Of a stretch of 64,000 bases of DNA, positions 1 to 17,056 are shown one piece after another (the stretch's first letter is position 1; every line of letters starts with the position of its first letter). The DNA is from Rhabdophis nuchalis (Eukaryota > Chordata > Lepidosauria > Squamata > Natricidae). Position numbers and translations under genes: made by a program. The notes beneath the pieces were generated by a model. That model saw only the letters and a program-made list of their open reading frames with translations. It ran no database searches and was not told the DNA's origin. The stretch lies in contig CM077644.1 of the NCBI GenBank assembly GCA_039707465.1, positions 188,542,462 through 188,606,461 on the forward strand, in the 5' to 3' direction.

Positions 1-857
1 GTATAAATGAACAGCTGTGTTGAACATGAATCAACTTAATCCTTGAAATATCAGAAATGCTATATAATGTTGTGCCATACATTCTTGTCAATTTAAAATG
101 TCTACTACAAATTTAGTTATTTTCTAAGTTAATGTCTACATTAATGCAGGACATTTGATAAACATTCCAACCCAGGTCCTACTAATTTAACAATGTTGTT
201 GAAGGGCAAGAATGGAAAAAGAGCAAACACACCACTGAATAGTAAAGTTAATGGAAAAGTTGTTGGCTTTCAACTGTAGTACTAAACATAACAAGTACTT
301 GGAATTTTTAAGTATATATTCATCATGAACAATGATGTTATAGAATGAAGGAAGCATTTCTTTAGAAGTTTCTCTGCTAAATGGACCATTAAAGATCTCC
401 AACTAAGCAAATCATGCATGGTTTACTATAGGAATAAATAACCTAGCTTAGCTGTTGTTATAACAATCAAACTCAAAACTGCTGTACAATGCATGTTATA
501 TGATGGCTTCATCTCAGACAGCAGCTCCTTGATTTTTCAGAACTAGACCCAGCTTCCTCTCAGTTGGAAGATAAAAGAGCAAACTGCTCCATTTATTTCC
601 AATTGTGGCCTAGTGTATCTATTTATCTAATTTCTTCTATTGTCCTAATTTGATTACCCATAGTCCTCAAGGTACAACCATTTATTTAGGAACCATTTGA
701 AGTTACAACAGCACTGAAAAAAGTTACTCTTTTTGACCATTTCAGCATCCCTATTGTCATGTGATTAAAATTTAGACATTTGGTGTGACATATATATTTA
801 AAATATTCAATAATATATATCATATTCAATAATACAACTACTTTTGAGCTTTCATTC

Positions 858-961
<104 letters not shown>

Positions 962-974
962 AAATGGGTAGAAC

Positions 975-1115
975 CAATTAGGCTGGAGTGCTAGGCTTCT
1001 GCCTTGGATTCATTACAGCCCGGGTTCGAATCCCAGTGGGGTGTGGCCAACTGATGAGAGCTAATAAGCTCGAAATAGATCTATCTTGGTCTCTCAAATT
1101 TAAATTTATTGATCA
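975..1115 (+). repeat. tRNA-derived SINE fragment
   Basis: Contains a perfect box-B-like GGTTCGAATCC at about 1022-1032 preceded by tRNA-like sequence, then an unrelated body ending at a CA repeat. I do not call it a tRNA gene because the acceptor stem and anticodon arm cannot be folded convincingly. Confidence 0.5.
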
Positions 1116-1128
1116 GCTCATAAAAAAC

Positions 1129-1130
<2 letters not shown>

Positions 1131-1163
<33 letters not shown>
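1131..1163. repeat. (CA)n microsatellite
   Basis: A CA dinucleotide run of about 16 units directly following the SINE fragment. Confidence 0.95.
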
Positions 1164-1167
<4 letters not shown>

Positions 1168-1654
1168 TATATGAGAGAATATTTTTCACAGCTCCTGTTT
1201 TGAGGCCCGTTTTAAGGGAGGAGACAAACTGTCATCCTAAATCAGCCCTTAAAAATCTAACATATATATATATATTGCTCCTGGAAGCACCAAGCCGGAA
1301 GCACCAACGTAGTTGTATTTTGGGTTCTGGTTTAAACTGAAGGGGTTTTTCCCCTTTATATATAAAACATGTATTTTTTAATAAATAGTAAAATATCAAA
1401 ACTAGAAAAAGTGTTTTCTCCCTTTAGGGTTAAAAAAAATTAAAATAATATAGAGGATTCTCTTAATAAGAATTATGATAAAGATTAATGAGTTAACAGA
1501 AACATATATTATTCCCCACAGCAAAGAGAAGTAGACGGTCAAATTGATATTTTAGCCAAAGAAGAGAATATACCTAACCTTGTTTCTATTCTGAAATTGC
1601 TTCCGAATCTTGTGCTTGCAATGGGAAAAAAATAAAACTTTTGCTTTTGCTAAT

Positions 1655-1838
1655 TAAATACAATACAATACAATACAATAGCAGAGTTGGAAGGGACCTT
1701 GGAGGTCATCTAGTCCAACTCCCTGCCCAGGCAGGAAACCCTATACCATTTCAGACAAATGGCTATCCAACATCTTCTTGAAGACTTGCAGTGTTGGGGC
1801 ATTCACAACTTCTGGTGGCAAGCTGTTGCACTGTTCCA
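1655..1838 (-). mobile_element. CR1 LINE 3' end fragment
   Basis: Minus-strand copy of the CR1 end also seen at 9885-10570, 37885-38370 and 44075-44352. It carries the complements of TTGCCTC/ACCAGAAGTTGTGAAT, GAAGATGTTGGATAGCC and AGGTCCCTTCCAACTCTGC, and ends in an (AATAC)n tail at 1655-1680. Confidence 0.85.
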
Positions 1839-2752
1839 AATAGGTTTATTGTTATAGAAATGGCCTGCACATACTGTTGTGTAAATGTAAAAAGTTGCAG
1901 TTGTAATGTTGTTTACTTCTACCATGCTGAAGGGAGTCAAAGTCGGTTCCTTTTTCTTTCCTTTTCCTTCTTTACACCATATTTTCTCCTTCCCCTCCCC
2001 TTAGTTTTCTGTTACTTTTTTGAATTTTCTTTGTATTTTATATTTTGATAAACCAATAAACAATTTTTTACAAAATTTAGACATTTGGTAGCAGTCATGT
2101 ATTTATTACAGTTGAGGTATTCTGGAGTTATATGATCACCTTTTGCGACCTTCTGATGTCAATGAGGAAGCCAGATTCACTTAACAATCATGTTACTAGC
2201 ATCTCAACAACTGTAGCAAGAAAGGAGCAAAACTCACTTAAACAAATGTCTTGCTTAGAAATGGACTCAACTGTGTTGGGCTCAATTGTGGTCATAGGTC
2301 AAGGACAACCTGTAATAGCTTCCAAACCTTTGTCAGGTAAAGCAAATAAACTGTGATTTTGTTTTTATTAGTAGTACATAAAACCTACATTCTTAATACT
2401 ATATATTTTTTCATACAAGACACATATAGCAAAAAACACATTTTTTAAAGCATTTGTAGAAAAAAATCCAAAGATTTTAATCCTTCTGAACAGCTTTAAG
2501 TACAATATCTGGATATCTGGAAAATGAATCCTTCCTCAGATTCTTACATTTCCTGTCATATTCTCAGTAGTGATTCATGTTGATATATTGTTCTTGCTGT
2601 AGCAATATACGTTTACCTGCATTAGTGATTTGTCACAATAGTTGAGTGGCATTATAAGAGCATTATAAAATAACATACTGAAAATTTTGTCCAAGACTAA
2701 TTGGCAAACAAATGTTGATTCCACACAGATATAACAGAAATATCTAAAGTAC

Positions 2753-2965
2753 CTGAGAGTATTAGGCAAATGACAGGGACACCTTTTGTCGCATTTAAGA
2801 CCATAGACTATTTCAGCACATTGCCTTGTTTCACAGTGTACTCCGGTATATCCTGGCTCACAAAGACATTCTCCGCTAATATGATAGCATTTTCCACCAT
2901 TCCTGCATTGGCAGATCTCTGCACATTGTATTCCAAAAGTTCCAATTGAACATTCATCTTGACAT
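2753..2965 (-). CDS. MEGF10: MEGF10 coding exon 8: EGF modules; last exon in window
   Basis: This 213-nt exon (acceptor CTTTTTATCAG, donor CAG then GTACTT, phase 2) encodes residues 306-377, starting [14 protein letters not shown] and including [18 protein letters not shown] and [15 protein letters not shown]. Cysteines are conserved. At the start of the second module the usual LCPEGLYG (human, recalled) reads QCAEIVYG here, losing the Pro and Gly. The split serine codon predicts that the next exon starts with a base completing AGN; it lies beyond position 1, because nothing EGF-like occurs in 1-2752. Confidence 0.96.
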
Positions 2966-7523
<4,558 letters not shown>

Positions 7524-8822
7524 CTATTTAATTAATTATGATACTGTGGCAAAGTGAATTGCTCAATTTTCATCTTAAAATTAAGCGAGAGAAAACATAT
7601 CATTAGACTGCATTTATAATTATAGCGATATATTAGGGTATTAAATATAATTTGCACATATTATTACACATAAGGCATTTACATATTATATTTGTAGAAT
7701 TATAAATTATATTTTAAAAAGCAGAAGCAGTCTTGCCAGCTGTATTACAATAAAACGTATGATGACAAATGTTAAAAGATGGTTTGTAAGCAAACGTAAT
7801 ATGAAGTTTTAAGCAGGAAATATGAAGACACATCTTGAAATCAGTTTCCTCCCTGAATTTCTTTATGGGTTTTTCTTTTTTCATTTTTGCTATCTGATGT
7901 GGATCAGCAATGCCTCAGTTCCTCTCTGAAAATCTTGGCGTTAATGGTTCTTTCTAACCTATCTCCATGAATGGAGAGATAATAGAAATTATGCCTCTAG
8001 TGCTTATAAAAAATGCAGAATCTGAGAAAATAATATTTAAAAAAAATAAAACCTAGTTATACAACTATGAATTAGCAGCCCAAACAGTACCAGTTATGGA
8101 CATTTGTTATATGTAGACCTTGAAAAGGGGCCCAAGAGCTGCCAATTGTAAAGTTTAGTGAGATAAATCCTTGTAAACACTTTTTTTTTCAAAGTTCACA
8201 GAGAAAATGTTATCAAAGTTTTTTTTTAATGATAAAACTATAAATTAACTCTAAAAAGATCATATAAAATTCACTAATAATTCACTATACATATGCTTAC
8301 AGCATTTGCTTTCATTTTCATGCTGAACTGAAAATAAAATGGCAATATAATAATAATTGTCACTGGACCACTTTAGTGACCATTATTCTCATAGCTTTCT
8401 CCTGAGGCAAAACAGACATTTTTTTAGAACTTGGAGGAGACAAAAACAACTCATGGCATCTCCTCAGACCGATCATTACTCTAGCGTAAAGCTAGATTCG
8501 TCAGACTGCACAAATAACAATAGTGGGTTCTCAACAAAGATTTTTTCCCCATTAATGTGTCTTATACATTACTTAGATATGACAGCTTTGTCTTGGACAC
8601 AATTGTCTAATGATGTGACTTGTAAAACACAATAAAACACAGTTGAATCTAGGGGCATGGGGAAAACCCCTACTCAACACAACATATATTTTTTTATTAC
8701 TCGTTACTCATTGCTATGCTTCTTTACCACTCTAGTAAAGTTTACTGCTAAACTACTATCTTGCGTATATACTACACAATATGCTCTTCCAAACTGGGTT
8801 TTGTGTATGGATAGGTGTGTAT

Positions 8823-9205
8823 GGTAGTCCTCAATGTACGACCACAATTGAGCCCAAGATTTCTGTTGTTAAGTGAGACATTCATTAAGTGAATTTTGCC
8901 CCATTTTATGACCTTTCTTGCCTCAGTTGTTAAGTGAATCACCGTGGTCGATAAGTTAGTAGCCCAGTTGTTAAGTGAATCTGGCTTCCAGTTGACTTTG
9001 CTTACCAAAAGGTTGCAAAAGGGGATAACATGATCTTGGGACATAGCAACAGTCATAAGTATGAACTAGTTGCCAAGCATCTGAATTTTGATCACATGAT
9101 CATGGAATGCTGCACAGTTTTTCACATAACTGTGAAAAATGATCGTGTCACTTTTTCAGTGTGGTTGAACAGTCATTAAACAAACTGTTGTAAGTTGAAG
9201 ACAGA
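8823..9205 (-). mobile_element. Palindromic MITE, near full length
   Basis: Minus-oriented copy: GGTAGTCCTCAATGTACGAC, then ATTGAGCCCAAGATTTCTG, repeated GTTAAGTGAATC blocks, and the far end TTGTAAGTTGAAGACAGAA, which is inverted relative to the start. It is about 383 bp, the most complete copy of this family in the window, and has no coding capacity. Confidence 0.75.
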
Positions 9206-9459
9206 ATAATGTAAATGCTTCTGGTGGGCTAGAAAAAAGCATGTTCATGTGTAATTGTAGTGGAACATCCAAATCTACAGGATATATAAATTTAATTCTG
9301 ATAATAATTTAAAAAATAAAGTCTACAGGACAGAAACCTGGAGGTGTTAAATTTCCTACCAGAAGCCTTCTAGGTCTTCACACCCTGGATCTATTCTGGG
9401 GTAGCACTTTAATAATTCCTATTGTCACCCACTAATCTTCCCTTGCCAATGCCTTATAT

Positions 9460-9554
9460 CAGGGGTCTGCAAAGTTGGCTCTTTGAAGACTGGCTGGGGA
9501 ATTCTGGGAGTTGAAGTCCACCAGTCTTCAAAGAGCCAACTTTGCACACCCCTG
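9460..9554. mobile_element. Hairpin hAT MITE, 95 bp, perfect 8-bp target duplication
   Basis: Flanked by ccttatat on both sides (9452-9459 and 9555-9562). The two arms, from CAGGGGTCTGCAAAGTTGGC to CCAACTTTGCACACCCCTG, are almost perfectly complementary for about 34 bp around a loop of about 27 nt. CAGGGG ends and 8-bp duplications are hAT hallmarks. Confidence 0.9.
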
Positions 9555-9884
9555 CCTTATATGATATCCATCTGCAGAAAGATTGGGGATGTAGCATACA
9601 TATCAGAAGTGTCCCTAGTTTCTTGGATTACAAATGCAAGAGGGAGAGATATATTTTCAGATTTGCAATATTCTACACATAAATACAGAATACAATAAAT
9701 ATAGAATTAATACTACTCCTTGTTTGAAGTACTTTGAAGGGCTGACAAGGGCTGAGATGAAAAGATGTGAATTTCTTCGGGTTTTCAAAGCCAGAAGATC
9801 ATGACAGATAAAAAATAATGGTTTGAATAAATACCAGGGTAGAATAGCACTTCAGGATCATTAGGATCCTTCATATTGGAATTG

Positions 9885-10570
9885 AATTGGAAACTAATTA
9901 AGGAGAGAATCAATCTGGAATTAAGGAGAAACTTCCTAATAGAGAACAATTAACCAGTGGGGCAGTTTGCCCTCAGAAGTTGTGGGTGCTTTGCCACTGA
10001 AGGTTTTTAAGAAGAGATGTACATCCACTTGTCTGAAATGGTATAAGTCCATGATGGCAAACCTATGGCATGCGTGCCACAAGTGACATGCAGAGCCATA
10101 TTTGCTGGCACGGCAACCCTCAGCTCCGGCGGTGCATGCGTGCACCAGCCATTTGATTTTAGGCCTTCATGAAGGCCGGAGGAGGCTGCCCTCCCCAGGC
10201 TTTAGTAAAGCTTCCGTAGTCTACTGAGGGTGAAAAAGAGGCCCAACGTGCCAACCAGAAGTTTGTTCCCAAATTTCTGGTTAGTCAGTTGGCCCATTTT
10301 TCGCCCTCCCCAGGCTTCAGAAAAGCCTCTAGAGCCTGGGGAGAGCGAAAACTCCCCCTCCCACATGCGGGGGTCACACATGTGTGGGCAGATGGGTAGG
10401 GCACATTCTATTGTGGGTCTGGGCAAACACGCACACACGATAGAGAGCATACACACAATTTTGGCATGCCTTTAAGAAAAGGTTAGCCATCACTGGTATA
10501 AGGTCTCCTGCTTGAGCAGGGAATTAGACTAGAAGACCTCCAAGGTCCTGTCCAGCTCTATTCTGATTGA
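9885..10570 (+). mobile_element. CR1 LINE 3' end, split by a hAT element
   Basis: Left part 9885-10048 has AATTAACCAGTGGGGCAG and TTTTTAAGAAGAGATG; right part 10496-10570 has GACTAGAAGACCTCCAAGG. Together they make one CR1 end in the plus direction. The interruption at 10049-10495 is a hAT-like element. Confidence 0.85.
10049..10495. mobile_element. Non-autonomous hAT-like element, 447 bp, nested in CR1
   Basis: The ends are ccatgatggcaaacctatgg and ggttagccatcactg (inverted, imperfect). Flanks gtataagt (10041-10048) and gtataagg (10496-10503) match 7/8. The GC-rich interior contains GCCTTCATGAAGGCC, a short palindrome. Same family as 53777-54200. Confidence 0.8.
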
Positions 10571-10777
10571 TTAATTGATATTATAGTGGCTGAATATCCA
10601 AGTATTTACAAAAGCATATATCTGATAAGATTAGTGTTCTAGCTAGAAATTAGATTTTAGATCACATGACTGAAGAAAGTAAATAAGATTACAATATTTA
10701 TTAATTGAGTGTTAACTGGGAAGAACAGATTGTTAATTTGTCCTCATATATCTCTACTATTTATATAGGTTATATAT

Positions 10778-10990
10778 AATCAGTTTGGTATAGTGATTAA
10801 GGCATCAGACTAGATACTGTGAGTTCTAATCTGTCTTAGTCACAAAGCCAGCTGGGTAACCTTGGGGTCAATCACTTTCTCTCAGCTCTAGAAAAGAGAC
10901 AATTGCAAACCACTTCTGAAAAACCTTACTAAGAAAACCGCAAGGATTTGTTCAGGAAGTCTCTATGAATCAGATATGATTGAATGGAGG
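10778..10990 (+). mobile_element. tRNA-derived SINE
   Basis: The head TTTGGTATAGTGATTAAGGC with GTGAGTTCTAATC resembles Pol III A and B boxes; the body includes CAAAGCCAGCTGGGTAACCT and GACAATTGCAAACCACTTCT. I cannot assign a named family with certainty. Confidence 0.6.
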
Positions 10991-12189
10991 GGGAGGGGAG
11001 CTTAACTTCCTTAGAAGCACAAATTCACATCTTTTGTTTTTTTAAAAATGCTAACAAAAACAAAACAACATATTACTGTAAAATACAAATTGTGGTGGTT
11101 TTCCCCTTAATTATATCTCTTTGTGACTGTATGATGAATACATGAAATACTATGAAGACTTCATAATTCACATTTTTCTTGAACATTCATTTAATTTCAA
11201 ATGACTATTATTTTAGAACTCTATAAAAGATATTGGGAAGATCATAAAAATATGTAACAGCAAATATTTACCTATATCTCAAGTGAAAACTCACACTGGG
11301 GGTTATAATATGCATTAAATAAATAACATTAAATTCATAGGGTTCTCAAAATATGTATTCACTATTAACAACAGGAAAAGTATAAAACTTCATGTACTTC
11401 AATGATAAATGCAACTGTTTTTATAAAAAAAAGCTTTGGGGACAAATATTTTTCAAGGTTTAAATATAATTGGAATATCAGAATTATTATTGGTACATTT
11501 AAAGATTCATACTAGAGTATTTCATATTAAAATTAAATTTCAATGCATATTATTAGACTGTTTAAGATCTACTTTTTTTTAAATTGCTTTCACAAATTTG
11601 CAAAATGAAAAGAAAATTTGTGACATTTTTTTTACACTGCAGTATAAAATTTAAGACATCTACATAGATTTCTAATGGTTTTAAAATATATTTTTGAATT
11701 AATAGTGAATAAATCATCAATCTAATCTATGGAAGGATTATTCTAGATTTTTCATTCCACCTACACTTTTCTTTTTTTAATATCTTTTAAAAATAGAAAA
11801 AAATAAAACTTTCATGGATCCAAGAATTGATGGAAGAGAATATTTGTAAGAACATTTGTAATATTTGAATTCAAGAATATTCCTGCTAATTATAACAGAA
11901 TTGCATGCAGTTCTATTTTCTTCTACAAAACAGCATAAAAATAATCATAGAATACCTGATGGTTACAAAGAACAATTCAAACAAAATAACTAGCCACAAC
12001 TATACATTTGGATCTAGCATATGATTTTCCATCAACTTATTATTTGTGATTATTTCAGATGTTTTAAAAATTATTCAGAATATGAGTTTATGTACTTGCA
12101 ATTTTTTTTCTTTAGAGTGTTCTTTTCAGTCCAGATTATATACCAAGCAAATAGTAGCATTTTATGCCTGAATGCAGCAACATCAGACA

Positions 12190-12600
12190 CAGTTAACAAA
12201 GCCAATGGCTTTCTCAGTAGGAACATATGGCTTTGAAAGCTGTACCATCTGAAAAGCTGGACAAAGACAAATTTGAGGCCTTTGAATGAGGTGCTGAAGA
12301 AAATTGTTAAGAGTACTTCAAATCAGAATAGTTTTATGACTTAAGGCAGATTGCTCTCTGAATTTACTAATAATGAAGCTAAAGCTTAGAACTGTTGAGC
12401 GCCTCACTCAAAAGTAAGAGTTCTTGGAGAAGATCCCCATGCCTGGAAAAATGGAAGGCAATGAAAAAATGTCAAAGACAATGTGGATAGATACTATTAC
12501 TGATGTCACAAGCACAAGGGTTTACAGGAATTCAAAGAAGCAGTTATTGATACACAATCCAGCAAGTCACAAAGAGACAGGAGTGATTAAATAACTCAAA
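12190..12600 (+). mobile_element. BovB (RTE-type) LINE fragment, ORF C-terminal part, decayed
   Basis: Conceptual translation gives, with several stops, TYGFESCTI..KAGQ, RKLLRVLQ and then LEKIPMPGKMEGNEKMSKTM WIDTITDVTSTR. This follows the order of the BovB C-terminal region (LEKxLMLGKIEG...RMRWLDGITD). It is non-functional. Confidence 0.65.
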
Positions 12601-14497
12601 AACAACATGCCTAGTGTTCCTTTAGATTGAGTGACCTGACTTCAATCCCTACTCTATTACAAAGCTTGTTTGTGACTTTCATTCAGCTGATTGGGCTGGT
12701 TCCAGAGCAAGCCTTTGAAATACATGTAAGTTAAACTTGTCCTGACTAACTTAAGCTATTAATTTCTGTGGGAAAAGGATGACTAATACAGGCTGCGATA
12801 ACCCTGACTAAATTCAAAAACAATACCTGGGATCATATGGTCATATGTGTTAATTTTTTTTAATTATTACATAGAAACTGCATCTAAAATCTTGAGTATA
12901 GAAGCAATTTTTCAGGAGGCTACCCCTGTATTGTATTATTCAAGAAAAATACTGACCTGCCTCCACACTCCTTATCTAAAAACTTATTTTCAATATTAGA
13001 TTATGTGTAACTCTGAAAGTGTATCAATACACTACATACAGTATATGACCACATTGAGGGAATGTGGAGAACAATAAGTGGCTTGCAAGTTCTTTTCTAG
13101 GTTTGCATGGAATAGTATGAGAAATGTGATTGGCTATAATTGACAAAATCTGCCCAAACAGACTGGTATTATCCTTACCAGTTCTAAGGACTATGTAATC
13201 TATAATTTCTTAATCTGACTAAAAATATTATTTGAAAGCCTTAACTGACCAAGGGCATGTTGAACAACAAAGCATCTATGATGATCATAGCATGCTACTT
13301 AGCATGTAAAATAAGAAAATATATAAGAGTATGAATTAACAAATGAAGTGTATGAAAGAGCTACAGTATGTTGTGGATCTATGAAATTAAGACAAAGAGA
13401 AATAATGTAATAAATCTAAAAGAAGGTGGCATGAGCAAGTGGAGTGAATGAATACATAGAAGAAAGTGAATGTGTTAATTAATTCTGAAACAAAGGATTA
13501 AAATATACATCCTAAAATATGCCATCCAGAAAAGTTTTCTATATTCTTTTCTTAAAGGTTTTTATTAGGCAAACATTAAAAACGTTGGAAAGGGTGCAAT
13601 ATTTCTGGCATAGTCATTTCCATAGAGTTCTTAGATCTTACAACAATAACAGTTTATATCCATTACATATTGATCAAATTACCTACCCATTATACCCACA
13701 TCCTAAAATATGTCATGCAACAAGTTTTTATATTCTTGTCGGTCCATTTTAAAGTAAATATCATGAGTTTATCCCTTTTTGCATCCTGTTCCTTCACGAA
13801 ATATCCAATTAGAAGAAAAAGCTCAAATGGATGCATCATGCTTTTTTCTTTTGACAAGTCAAATCAATTTGTTTTTAGTTCCCCAAATTTTCATTCTATG
13901 CAGTTCTACTGATTTCCTCAAATAGTTTTCAAAGAATACGTTATGTTTATAAAAGGAATATACATAGATTGTGGGTTGTGTAGAAGAAGCAAACAGCTCT
14001 ATTTTTTTCCTTTCTGTGAAAGAGACAAGTGGTTTGATTGTGTGGGTGTGGGTTTGGCTGTTGTTCACTTTCAGAATTCAGGCAAATTTTAAATACAATG
14101 GGAAGAAATCTGTAGATGGACTGAAAAACAACATTAGTAGCAGGACTACCTATACTATTCAACTAAATACTTTCACATTCTTTACCCATAATAGAAAGAA
14201 TATAGTAAAATGAATGTGGCATATTATTGAAATAAATGGGTGTTTGATAATTTGGATAATTTGGATGTATTACTGTATATATATCAGGGTAACATTTGTT
14301 TGTAAAATAGCACTTAAAGGATTGATAAAAACGTATGCCATAAATTTGCTATTTTTTGGATGCTGTTAGATTCTTCAATCATTTTTGCTATTTTAGTTAC
14401 AAGAAATAGATCTCATGTTATGTTTCATATGTATTCAAGAAATATGTATTCACATTGTTGTATGTATAATTCCTTTCATATCTAGTTTCCGCTAGAA

Positions 14498-14892
14498 CAG
14501 GGGTCCCCAACCTTTTTGGCATCAGGGACCAGTTTCATGTAAAAAAAATTCTGTGGGCCGGTGGGAGCCTCCAGCGGGTGAGTCGAGTCACTTGGGCCGC
14601 ACGTGCATTCGGCGAAGGATCCTTGGCTGGGGCAGGGAAGGATGGGCTGCGTCCTGAGCAGGAGGGCCTGGCAGCCCCTTCCCCCACGCAGGGGTGGTGC
14701 CCCGAACCCCCCCAATGCAGGCCGTTGCCCCCATCCTGCCCCCGGGGAGCGCCCCGGCCAGCCGCCAGGATAGCGGAGTGTTTGCTACACTTTCCTAAGA
14801 GTTGCGCTACTCTCTCCACCACTAACTCCAGCCCGGTTACTATCAAGCCACGGACCGGAACCGGTCCACAGCCCAGGGGTTGGGGACCCCTG
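14498..14892. mobile_element. Non-autonomous hAT-like element, 395 bp
   Basis: Left end caggggtccccaaccttttt, right end ggttggggacccctg; flanks cgctagaa (14490-14497) and ctctagaa (14893-14900) match 7/8. The GC-rich interior produces overlapping spurious ORFs of about 100 codons on both strands. Confidence 0.88.
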
Positions 14893-15446
14893 CTCTAGAA
14901 TCCTTTATTCCTATTTTATTTTATTACATTTAGGGAATTTTCTCCCCTATTTAACATATTCATCATTCAAATTTATTTATTTTTGAGACATGAAGACAAA
15001 AAAATGAAGCATTACTTATGTATATTAAAATTTTTAACTGTGTTTTTTGTTTTTTCACAATATTTAAAAATAAAATTGTAACATGCAATACTGAAGAAAA
15101 TTTAAGAAGATAGCAAGATTGTTTAATCATATACTGAAAACAGGAAATATGGTGTGGGAAGAGAATCATGATGACAGCAAACACAAATATGAGTGTGGTT
15201 CACCACTGCATTATATTTTGTAGTGACTTTTGTTATCTGTTGTGATTCACATACCACTGACCATGATTATGGAACTGTATTATTAGTATCAATGATGTCT
15301 TTTAATAGTGAGATAAAAATCTAATTCTAATTGGCTTGCCATGTTTAAAACCTCTTCTATGCTCAGATAGCAGCTTCATTTCCCATCTCCTTATATCCTT
15401 TCAGCATCCCTTTGCAAATATATAAATTTCCTAAAGGCATATATAT

Positions 15447-15449
<3 letters not shown>

Positions 15450-15503
<54 letters not shown>
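15450..15503. repeat. (TC)n microsatellite
   Basis: CT dinucleotide run of about 53 bp with one interruption near its right end. Confidence 0.95.
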
Positions 15504-16927
15504 GCTGATTATAACTTGCTTGCATAAATGCCAACAGTCCTACTCTTCTGCCTGAATAGGATGCCAGTTAATGTAAATCACCCCATTTAAAAAGTTTAAT
15601 GCCAACTACACCATCTTCATCATCATTCCTAGTCATTTTAAATAGTCGTTTTCCCTAGTATTATAAATTCATTCCCAAATGTCCCTGTTTGTTCATGAAG
15701 TCTCTTCTGAAGTCTTTCTACCATTTTAAATCAGTGAATAAGATGGTAATCTACCTCCATTTTCATTGGATCAATTTTCTGGTATAGATTTGATGCCAAA
15801 CTTGGTGACAAACACTTAAGGAAGATCTTAAGTTTATCAATGACCCTTAGAATGATGCAAAAGAAGCTGCAAATGATTGAAACTGCTGGAAAAAACTTGC
15901 TGACCAATGTGCTTTGCACAGGACCTAATGATGAGGATGAGGATTTTGGATATTGACACCTTTATTGAACAATATTTCCTTCTTTCTATCTTTCTTTTAA
16001 CTTCTTTGAATCAATTTCTATCCGTCCATTGGTGTTCTTTGGCATTCCAATTCAAGAATGGAATCTCCTTCTGAATATAGAGATCTTTTGCAAGATTTTC
16101 CTTGCTTTTCACTGTTTCCATCTTCAGTGTCTTTACAGATGTCACTATAAAAGTAACTGCATTTCTTTTTTATTTTTCATGTCTGAATAGTAAACAAAGT
16201 GATCTACTTACTGAAAATGTCTAATTCTGGTCTAACTCAATTTATTAATTTCTAAGGTGTCAATTATTATCATTTATACTTTAATCAAAATATTTACTTT
16301 CTGCTACTACTGTTTATCTTCTGCAACTTACTTCATTTCATGAAGTAAATGACATGGAAAAATATGTCCATAAATGAAATGGGATTAAACAACATAGCCA
16401 TATCAAAAATTATTTTCCTGAAAGTCACAAAACAAATTCTTTATCTTAAGTTATATTTAAATGTATTTAAGTACTCTTAAGTGTATTTAAAAAAAACTTT
16501 CCTCTTTGAAGATATGCAAAACTTTAGTTGCTATTTTCCAAATATTGTCCAAATATTATTTGGAAAATTATTTTATTATTTTACTTACATTTGGGCAGTT
16601 GTGGTATTTTCAAACTATAGCTGAGGCAACACTTATTTCTTTCCATTGGGGTAGCCCCCGTGTTATAGTATCAGAATTTAATGAACAAGCAAAAGTTGTG
16701 TACTTTAATGTATTTTGGTACCATGGTGGTTGGCTGCCACAAACTGATCTCAGTCAATTCCATTCAAAAGTAACATCATATGCAACAGAGAAACTTGGCA
16801 GATTAAGATTACTAATTTAGGTGATAATCATGTACAGCCAAGTTCATTCATTACACTTTCTAAACATGCCATTATGTTTTTATTCATAATTTTACAATCA
16901 TCTCCATTATTCAAATTAGATTCAGAG

Positions 16928-17056
16928 CAGTAGTGGGATTTAAACAATTTAACAACCAGTTCCCTGCCCTAAGGATTTCTTCCAACAACCAGATCACCAA
17001 ACTGCTCAAAAAGTTAACATCCTGAAGTGGTGAGAACTGGCTGAATCCCACCCCTG
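16928..17056. mobile_element. Short hAT-like element, 129 bp
   Basis: Ends cagtagtgggattt and aatcccacccctg are inverted. Flanks attcagag and gttctgag match 6/8, so the 8-bp duplication is plausible but decayed. The interior contains AACAACCAG motifs. Confidence 0.65.

Noticed and set aside
1000..1045. A tRNA gene near the perfect B-box-like sequence
   Set aside because: No closing acceptor stem or anticodon arm; better explained as a SINE fragment.
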